NCBI GenBank assembly: GCA_003477345.1
Contig: DMTG01000011.1
Coordinates: 1-11,566 of the forward strand
Length of the DNA stretch: 11,566 nucleotides
Source of the DNA: Succinivibrionaceae bacterium
GTDB taxonomy: Bacteria; Pseudomonadota; Gammaproteobacteria; Enterobacterales; Succinivibrionaceae
Direction: 5' to 3'
This document shows, piece after piece, positions 6,287 to 11,566 of the stretch. The notes beneath the pieces are model-generated. The model was not told the origin of the DNA. It saw nothing but the letters and a program-made list of their open reading frames with translations, and searched no databases. A program made the position numbers and the translations under genes. Within the stretch, counting starts at the first letter, position 1, and each line of letters starts with the position of its first letter.

Positions 6287-7081
6287 ATGACGACAGATAA
6301 CATTATAGAAATAAAAGATCTTTTTTTTTCTTATCAGGGAAGACGAATTTATAAAAATTTATCTTTGTCTGTAAAGAGAGGATCACTAACGGCTATACTG
6401 GGGCCTTCTGGAACTGGAAAAACAACATTGCTTCGTCTTATAGGTGCGCAGCTGCATCCTGATAACGGAAAGGTAATGTTTGACGGAAATGATGTAAATC
6501 AGATAAGCCGCTCAGCTCTATATCAGCTGAGAAAAAAAATGAGTATGCTTTTTCAGAGCGGTGCGCTTTTTCAAGATATGACCGTATATGAAAACATCGC
6601 TTTCCCGCTGCACGAACACACATCGCTGCCTGAAGAAATAATAAGAGATGTCGTGTTAATGAAACTCGAAGCTGTAGGTATGCGCGGGGCAGTAGATCTT
6701 TACCCAAGTGAGCTTTCTGGAGGAATGTCCAGAAGAGCAGCTCTAGCAAGAGCTATAGCCCTGGATCCGTCTCTTATAATGTACGACGAACCTTTTGTAG
6801 GACAGGATCCTATTACCAAAGGCGTTTTAGTTAAGCTAATAGCAGATTTGAATGCATCTTTAGGGATAACTTCTGTCGTAGTTACTCATGATGTGCAGGA
6901 GATAATGCAGATAGCTGACTATTTATATATCCTCGCTGATGGAAAGGTTATGGGACAGGGAACACCGGAAGAAATCCACAACACCGCAGATCCTAGAATA
7001 AAACAGTTTATTTCAGGAAATTTTGACGGTCCGTATTCTTTTCATATGAAGGACAGCAGTTCTTATTTAGACGAGCTTTAA
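6287..7081 (+). CDS. mlaF: Phospholipid transport ATPase MlaF
   Basis: MlaF is the ATPase of the inner-membrane MlaFEDB complex, which moves phospholipids between the inner membrane and the periplasmic carrier MlaC and keeps the outer leaflet of the outer membrane free of phospholipid. The 264 residues contain Walker A GPSGTGKTT (39-47), the Q-loop in MSMLFQSGALF (Gln90), the signature LSGGM (143-147) followed by RRAALARA, Walker B LIMYDEP (163-169), the MlaF-typical GQDPIT motif, and the switch histidine His201. E. coli MlaF (269 residues) is alike throughout. There is no Shine-Dalgarno sequence within 20 bases of the ATG; a hairpin (6253-6274) ends 12 bases upstream. An in-frame stop at 6254 rules out a much longer protein. 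It is first in the mlaFEDCB-darP set. Confidence 0.97.
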   Translation: MTTDNIIEIKDLFFSYQGRRIYKNLSLSVKRGSLTAILGPSGTGKTTLLRLIGAQLHPDNGKVMFDGNDVNQISRSALYQLRKKMSMLFQSGALFQDMTVYENIAFPLHEHTSLPEEIIRDVVLMKLEAVGMRGAVDLYPSELSGGMSRRAALARAIALDPSLIMYDEPFVGQDPITKGVLVKLIADLNASLGITSVVVTHDVQEIMQIADYLYILADGKVMGQGTPEEIHNTADPRIKQFISGNFDGPYSFHMKDSSSYLDEL

Positions 7082-7087
7082 TTATTT

Positions 7088-7861
7088 ATGATTAACATTT
7101 TTGGATTTTTAGGCCGATACGCAATCAAAAAATTAACTGCGTTAGGCAGATCAAGCATTATGCTTTTTAATGCAATAGTAGGTAAGCCTAATATTTCGAA
7201 AAATTTTCCTTTAGTTATAAAGGAGATAGATTTTATCGGAGTTCAGTCAGTAATCATTATTATTGTTTCTGGACTGTTCATAGGCATGGTGCTTGGACTG
7301 CAGGGTTTTAATATTCTAAAGAACTTTATGGCAACAGGATCATTAGGCGCCTTAGTATCACTTGCTATAATTAGAGAATTAGGGCCAGTAGTTGCTGCTT
7401 TGCTGTATGCGGGGCGCGCAGGATCTGCACTGACTGCAGAAATAGGTCAGTTAAAAGCATCAGAACAGCTATCAGCCATGGAAATGATGGCTGTAGACCC
7501 TTTAAGAAGAGTAATTGCTCCAAGATTCTGGGCCGGTCTTATCAGCATGCCTCTTTTATCCATATTATTTTGTCTTGTCGGCATCTATGGAGGAAAATTT
7601 GTCGGTGTAGATTGGCTGGGATTAGATGACGGAATTTACTGGTCAAGTATGCAGAGCAATGTAGAAATAACATCCGATATAGTACCTATGATTATCAAAG
7701 CTCTTATATTCGGAATTGTCTGCACCTGGATTGCTTTGTTTAACGGGTATGACTGCAAACCAACATCAGCAGGAATCAGTAATGCAACTACAGCAACTGT
7801 AGTTCAGTCATCATTAGCGGTATTAGGATTAGATTTCGTGCTAACAGCTTTAATGTTTTAG
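7088..7861 (+). CDS. mlaE: Phospholipid transport permease MlaE
   Basis: MlaE is the permease subunit of MlaFEDB; two copies line the lipid pathway below the MlaD hexamer. The 257 residues (260 in E. coli) show an amphipathic N-terminal helix followed by about five membrane segments. Diagnostic parts are [12 protein letters not shown] near 62-73, [21 protein letters not shown] near 94-114, then [21 protein letters not shown], which is the cytoplasmic coupling region that contacts the ATPase, and [13 protein letters not shown]. The ATG at 7088 is six bases after the mlaF stop, with no clear ribosome-binding site, so translational coupling to mlaF is likely. Confidence 0.97.
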   Translation: MINIFGFLGRYAIKKLTALGRSSIMLFNAIVGKPNISKNFPLVIKEIDFIGVQSVIIIIVSGLFIGMVLGLQGFNILKNFMATGSLGALVSLAIIRELGPVVAALLYAGRAGSALTAEIGQLKASEQLSAMEMMAVDPLRRVIAPRFWAGLISMPLLSILFCLVGIYGGKFVGVDWLGLDDGIYWSSMQSNVEITSDIVPMIIKALIFGIVCTWIALFNGYDCKPTSAGISNATTATVVQSSLAVLGLDFVLTALMF

Positions 7862-7892
7862 CGCTGCACCATAAAATTCAGGGTAATAACAT

Positions 7893-8411
7893 ATGAAATA
7901 CGCAAAATCAGAAATATTGGTAGGAATTTTCGTCCTGGCTAGCATTTTTGCTGCAGTAGTCATGTCTTTGAAAGTGGCTGGACTGGTTTTAGATAGTGCT
8001 TCTGAAGCATATACAGTTCACGCAAAATTTGAAAACATTGGATCATTAAAAATGAGAGCTCCTGTCAGGATTGGCGGAGTCCTGGTTGGCAGGGTTGAGA
8101 AGATAGATTTAGATCCAGAGTCACTGTTAGCGGTAGTAGACATAGCAATTAAAAGCGAATACAACAAAATCTCTAGTGATTCAAAAGCCTCAATCTTAAC
8201 TTCTGGCATTATCGGAGAGCAGTATATAGGTATAACCCCAGGCTTCTATGATGAGGACTTAGGGTCAACTTATTTAAAAGATGGAGATTTTATCCAGGAC
8301 ACAGGATCTGCTGTAGTTTTAGAAGATTTAATAGCAAAATTCGCCTTTGGCTCAAAGGATGATGAATCTTCTGGTGAAGCGAAAGACAGTTCCGCTCCGG
8401 TACAGGAATAA
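7893..8411 (+). CDS. mlaD: MCE-domain protein MlaD
   Basis: MlaD is anchored in the inner membrane and forms a hexameric MCE ring that makes a hydrophobic channel for phospholipids between MlaE and MlaC. The 172 residues start with a single membrane helix (about 8-29, ILVGIFVLASIFAAVVMSL), followed by one MCE domain at about 37-118 with AKFENIGSLKMRAPVRIGG and VGRVEKIDLDPE. ILTSGIIGEQYIGI gives the pore-loop region, and a hydrophobic segment VVLEDLIAKFAF follows. The last 20 residues are acidic and serine-rich, with no structure I recognise. E. coli MlaD is 183 residues. AGGG lies upstream of the ATG. It follows mlaE by 31 bases. Confidence 0.96.
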   Translation: MKYAKSEILVGIFVLASIFAAVVMSLKVAGLVLDSASEAYTVHAKFENIGSLKMRAPVRIGGVLVGRVEKIDLDPESLLAVVDIAIKSEYNKISSDSKASILTSGIIGEQYIGITPGFYDEDLGSTYLKDGDFIQDTGSAVVLEDLIAKFAFGSKDDESSGEAKDSSAPVQE

Positions 8412-8482
8412 TAAGTCTATATATTTGTAGACATAATGTGGTCTTTATATATCAATAAGACTTCTCTTAATAGGAGAAAAAA

Positions 8483-9106
8483 ATGAAATTTATTAGCAAG
8501 ATATTACTCATTGTTGGTTTCTTTGTGTTTACTTTGCCTTTTCAGTTCAGTGCGGCCGCCGAAAACAATCCTTATGAAATGGCAAATACAGTAGCAGGAC
8601 AGACATTTTCAGAGATTAAAGCAAATAAAGATAAGCTTTCAGATAAGGCTTTTTTAAATTCTTTAATAGAGTCCAAGCTAATGCCTTATGTAGATGTCAA
8701 ATATGCTGCTTATAAGGTAATGGGAACTAATTTAAAAAAGACTACCCCAAAGGAGAGAGAAGAATTCACCGAAGCTTTTGGTGCATATCTTAAAAGAGCA
8801 ATTGCTGATGCAATAGGCAAATATACTGATCAGGAATTAGAGCTGAGCCCTGTTAAGAAAGTTGCAGACAATGAAAATATCGTTTCTGTTAAATTTCTTA
8901 TTAAGCAGGCAGGAAAACAGGATATTGCCATGGTGCTGAAAGCCAGAAAAAATGGTAAAACAGGTGAATGGAAAGTATTTGATCTGGTTGCAGAAAATAT
9001 AAGTATTTTAGATGCCAAGCAGGCAGAAATTTCACCGATTATTCATGATAAAGGCATAAAAGAAGCAATATCTGCCCTAGAAAAAAATAGTCAGCTGTCA
9101 AAATAG
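8483..9106 (+). CDS. mlaC: Periplasmic phospholipid-binding protein MlaC
   Basis: MlaC is the soluble carrier that shuttles phospholipid between MlaFEDB and the outer-membrane MlaA-porin complex. The 207 residues begin with a signal peptide (hydrophobic ILLIVGFFVFTLPFQF, probable cleavage after SAAA near residue 26). The mature Tol_Tol_Ttg2 (MlaC) fold follows, with landmarks LMPYVDVKYAAYKVMG, TPKEREEFTEAFGAYLKRA, and GEWKVFDLVAENISIL, which are equivalent to conserved E. coli segments. AGGAG lies eight bases before the ATG. The 71-base gap after mlaD is wider than its neighbours and holds a small hairpin at 8415-8432. MlaA, the outer-membrane partner, is not in this window. Confidence 0.95.
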   Translation: MKFISKILLIVGFFVFTLPFQFSAAAENNPYEMANTVAGQTFSEIKANKDKLSDKAFLNSLIESKLMPYVDVKYAAYKVMGTNLKKTTPKEREEFTEAFGAYLKRAIADAIGKYTDQELELSPVKKVADNENIVSVKFLIKQAGKQDIAMVLKARKNGKTGEWKVFDLVAENISILDAKQAEISPIIHDKGIKEAISALEKNSQLSK

Positions 9107-9134
9107 CCTAGTGTACAAAATGTACTAATGCAGA

Positions 9135-9416
9135 TTGATAAAAAAGAATTTTGGTTGGGATAAAGTTTTGGAAGATATAAAAGAGCTTAACTGCCATACT
9201 GTTCCTGAATACTGGAAAAACAGGCAGTCTTTATTTCAAAATCGAGAATTGGACTTGAAGAATATTTCAGATATCGATTCTGCGGGAATTGCTTTTTTGA
9301 TCCACTGGTCAAAAAGCGATCCTCAGAATAAACTGATTTTAAAAAATGTTCCTGCCAATGCTTTGAAGTTAATTAACACCTTTAACTTACAGCCTATTTT
9401 TGAAATACGCAATTAG
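9135..9416 (+). CDS. mlaB: STAS-domain protein MlaB
   Basis: MlaB is the small STAS-domain subunit that binds MlaF in the cytoplasm and is needed for stability and activity of the MlaFEDB complex. The 93 residues fit a single STAS domain, with the hallmark strand-turn-helix DLKNISDIDSAGIAFLIHW at 40-58. Ser49 occupies the position of the functionally important Thr52 of E. coli MlaB. The start is odd. The frame has no ATG before the conserved region, a stop lies at 9126, and the only usual initiator is TTG at 9135, with no visible ribosome-binding site. An ATG at 9128 in another frame runs into this frame if one base is skipped in the A6 run at 9140-9145. The gene is 28 bases after mlaC and 39 before darP. 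Confidence 0.88.
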   Translation: MIKKNFGWDKVLEDIKELNCHTVPEYWKNRQSLFQNRELDLKNISDIDSAGIAFLIHWSKSDPQNKLILKNVPANALKLINTFNLQPIFEIRN

Positions 9417-9455
9417 ACTATTTGAACTTAAATAAATCTATAGAGAAATTTACTG

Positions 9456-10013
9456 ATGAAAGAACAGCATTTTGAAGGATTTGATCAGGAACCTGAAGAA
9501 GAGAGCAGAAGTGCCAGAAAAAGAGAAGCACAGGCCTTAAGGCGTCTGGTTGAAGATGTGGCAGATTTAGGCGAGCAGAGCTTCAAATCACTGGTTCTTC
9601 CTGAGGATTTAAAAACAGCAATTGTTCAGGCTCGCGGAATGAAATTAAGAAGCGACGAGCGTCGCCGTCAGCTGCAGTACGCAGCAAAAGTTCTGCGCGG
9701 CTATGAGGATACAGATTTTGACTTGTTTGCACAGGTAAAAATGCTGGGAGCCTCTTCAAAGCAGGATCCTAATGCTATGAAGCTTGAGAAAATCAGAGAA
9801 GAGCTGATAAGCAACGGGAAAATAGCTATAGATGGCTTTTGCTCGCTGATAAATGATACAGATCGTAATAAATTACGAAATCTGGTAAAAAAGGCCAGTG
9901 AAGAAAGCGCATTAGAGGCTGGAGCTCCAAAACCTGCCACCCGTTCTCTTTATAAATTTATAAAAAGTGAAATAGCGCGCGCAGGAATAGAAATTCCTGA
10001 TTCCTTGCTCTGA
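9456..10013 (+). CDS. darP: Dual-action ribosomal maturation protein DarP (YjgA, DUF615)
   Basis: DarP associates with late 50S precursors and promotes maturation of the peptidyl-transferase region of 23S rRNA; the older name is YjgA. The 185 residues (183 in E. coli) show an acidic N terminus, then SRSARKREAQALRRLVEDVADLG near 17-39, the basic RRRQLQYAAKVLR helix near 68-80, and the C-terminal LRNLVKKA and ATRSLYKFIKS segments. All are equivalent to DUF615 blocks (KRDAEELKRLGAEIVDLG, RRRQLQLIGKMLR, LRTLIRNAKKE, SARQIFQYLREL in E. coli). It probably shares a transcript with mlaB. In E. coli yjgA is beside pmbA, so this placement after the mla genes is different. Confidence 0.93.
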   Translation: MKEQHFEGFDQEPEEESRSARKREAQALRRLVEDVADLGEQSFKSLVLPEDLKTAIVQARGMKLRSDERRRQLQYAAKVLRGYEDTDFDLFAQVKMLGASSKQDPNAMKLEKIREELISNGKIAIDGFCSLINDTDRNKLRNLVKKASEESALEAGAPKPATRSLYKFIKSEIARAGIEIPDSLL

Positions 10014-10015
10014 AA

Positions 10016-10058
10016 ATAATTTATCATATATAACAGTTTGTTATATATGATAAATTAT
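10016..10058. repeat. Perfect 19-bp-arm AT-rich palindrome
   Basis: The arms 10016-10034 and 10040-10058 are exact reverse complements around the 5-base centre AGTTT, beginning three bases after the darP stop. It has no GC-rich core and no T-run, so it is an atypical terminator. It may be a transcript-end hairpin or a regulator site for the next gene, whose start is only 14 bases beyond it. A perfect TATAAT overlaps its right end at 10056-10061. Confidence 0.8.
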
Positions 10059-10071
10059 AATATATGGATAA

Positions 10072-11073
10072 ATGATGTCTTTTAATAAGCTAGAAAATTT
10101 TTTTCGCCAGTACCTTTTGATTGTAGCAGTAAGTACAGGCTTTACCATTGCTTGCTTTTTAGAATACACACCACTTAGTGATCCATATAAAGCAGAATTT
10201 ATAAAAAACAGTCATCGTGTCTTGCCAACGCTGATCTTTTTTGTTCTTTTCTTTTCTTATGCAAAAATAAAAATCAAGGAAATGGGGCTGAGACGGTGGC
10301 ACTTTATAGCGCTATTTATTCAGTTGGCAGTAAGTGTTCTCTGCGCATTATGGCTGCAGGCCAATCCCTCTTCTGAATATTTCATAATAGTAGAAAGCAT
10401 ACTTGTCTGTTTTATTGCGCCAACGGCAGCAGGAGCTGCGGCTATTTCCAGTAAATTAGGCGGCAATGAATCTTCAATAACCACCTATACAATACTGAGC
10501 AATTTACTGGCAGCAGTGTTTATTCCTCTGCTGTTTCCTTTATTTACTTCAAGCATGGAAGGAACATTTACTGAAAACTTTTCAATAATTCTAAATAAAG
10601 TTTTCCCTATTATCATGATCCCTCTGGCACTGGCACTTACGATTAAGGCATTTTTTAAAAAGCTGCATACCTTCCTAATTACCCGCTGCAAAGACATGTC
10701 GTTTTATCTCTGGGGCATTTCTCTAACGCTTGTTTTTGCCAATGCCATATTAAATTTCTTCAGTTCCAGTGAAAGCAATTTAATGTTGTTTATTTTGTCT
10801 ATAGTAAGCTTGTTCTGTACTCTGTTTCAGTTTCTGTCAGGCAAGGCGGTTGGTCATTTAGAGGGACAGAGAGTATCGTCAGGTCAGGCACTGGGGCAGA
10901 AAAATATGGTTATAGGATTGTGGGTATCACTGTCATTCCTGTCACCAACAGCCGCAATTGCTCCTGGTGCATATGCTATCTTTCAGAATGCCTTCAACGC
11001 CTGGCAGCTGTGGTATAGAGCAAGAAAAGACAGCATACTTAAACTACAAGGAAAGCCTCCTTATAAAGAATGA
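10072..11073 (+). CDS. BASS/SBF-like membrane transporter
   Basis: This is a 333-residue polytopic membrane protein with about nine hydrophobic segments (roughly 12-30, 48-65, 77-94, 103-125, 137-158, 176-194, 211-230, 237-255, 283-306). APTAAGAAAISSKLGGN near 116-132 and GQALGQKN near 271-278 resemble the crossover-region motifs of the bile acid:sodium symporter (BASS/SBF) superfamily. Relatives exchange organic acids, bile acids or other anions with sodium. I cannot predict the substrate. The ATG at 10072 is followed by a second ATG at 10075; a GGAT sits six bases before the latter, so the true start may be one codon later. It is separated from darP by the 10016-10058 palindrome and is followed by an intrinsic terminator. 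No functional link to Mla is visible. Confidence 0.75.
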   Translation: MMSFNKLENFFRQYLLIVAVSTGFTIACFLEYTPLSDPYKAEFIKNSHRVLPTLIFFVLFFSYAKIKIKEMGLRRWHFIALFIQLAVSVLCALWLQANPSSEYFIIVESILVCFIAPTAAGAAAISSKLGGNESSITTYTILSNLLAAVFIPLLFPLFTSSMEGTFTENFSIILNKVFPIIMIPLALALTIKAFFKKLHTFLITRCKDMSFYLWGISLTLVFANAILNFFSSSESNLMLFILSIVSLFCTLFQFLSGKAVGHLEGQRVSSGQALGQKNMVIGLWVSLSFLSPTAAIAPGAYAIFQNAFNAWQLWYRARKDSILKLQGKPPYKE

Positions 11074-11077
11074 GAAC

Positions 11078-11112
11078 AGACCGCCTCAGATAAAATTTGG
11101 CGGTCTCTTTTT
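11078..11112 (+). terminator. Intrinsic terminator after the transporter gene
   Basis: The 8-bp stem AGACCGCC/GGCGGTCT (11078-11085 with 11099-11106, 13-base loop) is followed by C and five T residues. It begins five bases after the transporter stop and its T-run touches the 3' end of the converging DUF2750-like gene. On the minus strand no T-run follows, so it works in one direction only. Confidence 0.88.
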
Positions 11113-11413
11113 AGATTTCCTCTGGTTCTTCTATCTCAAAGTCAGTATTTTCATCTATAGGCATTATTCCTATCAGGATATTCTGTTCCTTTAAAAAGGA
11201 TATCCAGTTTTCATTCCAGGCTTTGGCTGTTACTTTCTGCACAGCAGTATTGCTAAGAGCTGCCAGCTCTACGTATTTTTGGGCATACTCTTCATGGCAC
11301 CAGACAGGGAGTACTGTCGAAATTTCTCCATCGCTGTCTTCTTTATCTTCAAGCAGAAATGGACCGTCTTCCTGTGTCAGAATATAAATCTCTTTACCTG
11401 TGTTTTGCAGCAA
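11111..11413 (-). CDS. DUF2750-like protein, start uncertain, possibly 5'-damaged
   Basis: The 100 residues from TTG at 11413 resemble DUF2750 proteins, small acidic cytoplasmic proteins of unknown function. Support comes from the order EIYILTQEDG (family-like xVWxLxDEDG), LPVWCHEEYAQKYVE (family-like xPVWPHxEyA), AWNENWISFL, and the acidic tail. The family usually has about 25-30 more N-terminal residues with an aromatic helix. The open frame continues upstream to a stop at 11513, with RLEPYFLTILL just before the TTG, which could be that helix. However, no ATG or GTG exists in it, no ribosome-binding site precedes the TTG, and the terminator of the upstream gene overlaps it. Either it uses a rare start codon or the 5' end is degraded. 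The family call is by memory of the motif pattern, without a search. Confidence 0.6.
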   Translation of the reverse strand: MLQNTGKEIYILTQEDGPFLLEDKEDSDGEISTVLPVWCHEEYAQKYVELAALSNTAVQKVTAKAWNENWISFLKEQNILIGIMPIDENTDFEIEEPEEI

Positions 11414-11420
11414 AATGGTT

Positions 11421-11460
11421 AAAAAATAAGGCTCAAGCCTTATCAGATAAGGGATGAGCC
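11421..11460 (-). terminator. Strong intrinsic terminator of the upstream minus-strand gene
   Basis: On the minus strand GGCTCA and TGAGCC enclose a second stem, CCTTAT-CTG-ATAAGG, with a 2x2 internal loop, giving 12 bp in total. TTATTTTTTAA follows. It starts about 23 bases after the stop of the partial gene at the right edge and ends eight bases before the first possible initiator of the DUF2750-like gene. Confidence 0.85.
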
Positions 11461-11483
11461 GTTTTGATTTTGCACGTATAAAA

Positions 11484-11566
11484 TTATTCAGCTGAATTCT
11501 GGGTAAACAGTTCTAGATTCTTAACCCCAAAGATCTTTCTTAAATCCTCATCAGAATTATAGTGAT
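11484..11566 (-). CDS. C-terminal end of an unidentified gene
   Basis: One minus-strand frame is open from the window edge to TAA at 11484-11486, giving the last 26 residues, which end in LFTQNSAE. The other two minus frames hit stops within nine codons. The strong terminator just downstream supports this as a real gene end. The fragment (SDEDLRKIFGVKNLELF and so on) is too short for me to assign a family. Confidence 0.6.
   Translation of the reverse strand, partial: HYNSDEDLRKIFGVKNLELFTQNSAE

Noticed and set aside
6438..6749. 103-codon minus-strand ORF
   Set aside because: It is antisense to the conserved ATPase motifs of mlaF and has no support of its own.
10958..11194. 78-codon plus-strand ORF across the transporter end and its terminator
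   Set aside because: It overlaps the conserved 3' end of the transporter in another frame and runs through an intrinsic terminator and antisense to the DUF2750-like gene.
1..11566. CRISPR array, insertion sequence, prophage or defence system
   Set aside because: No regularly spaced direct repeats, transposase-like frames, terminal inverted repeats or phage genes were seen; the genes are core housekeeping functions.

Overview
The window looks like a chromosomal segment of an AT-rich gammaproteobacterium. The order rapZ-ptsN-hpf-rpoN-lptB-lptA-lptC, divergent from mlaFEDCB, is the classic enterobacterial block around rpoN, and the proteins match their Escherichia coli counterparts motif by motif and closely in length. 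Low GC, frequent non-ATG starts and the gene content suggest a host-associated anaerobe such as a member of the Succinivibrionaceae (Aeromonadales). That placement is an inference and was not tested.

Left block, minus strand (1-5527). Read in the direction of transcription it runs lptC, lptA, lptB (lipopolysaccharide transport), rpoN (sigma-54), hpf (ribosome hibernation), ptsN (EIIA-Ntr) and rapZ (RNase adaptor, stopping at or within a codon of the window edge). Weak or strong hairpin terminators follow rpoN and hpf, so expression may step down along the cluster. A plausible promoter lies in front of hpf.

Centre (5528-6286). About 760 bases have no convincing ORF. The part next to lptC is very AT-rich. 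From about 5790 to 6275 the GC content rises and many stable, mostly nested or consecutive hairpins appear, preceded by a perfect 9-bp-arm palindrome. I read this as an unrecognised large structured RNA: either a free ncRNA or a roughly 490-nt leader of the mla operon. In E. coli this position holds yrbG-kdsD-kdsC, which are absent here.

Right block, plus strand (6287-11073). mlaF, mlaE, mlaD, mlaC and mlaB encode the complete inner-membrane and periplasmic part of the Mla phospholipid transport system. They are followed by darP (yjgA, 50S assembly factor), a 19-bp-arm AT-rich palindrome, a BASS/SBF-like membrane transporter, and a clear intrinsic terminator.

Right edge, minus strand. A DUF2750-like gene (11111-11413) has no ATG or GTG start and abuts the terminator of an upstream gene, so it may be 5'-damaged. 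Only the last 26 codons of that upstream gene are in the window.

Functionally, the centre of the window is an outer-membrane assembly locus: LPS export (Lpt) on one strand and phospholipid asymmetry maintenance (Mla) on the other, separated by the putative RNA. The rest is global regulation (sigma-54, EIIA-Ntr, RapZ) and ribosome biology (HPF, DarP).
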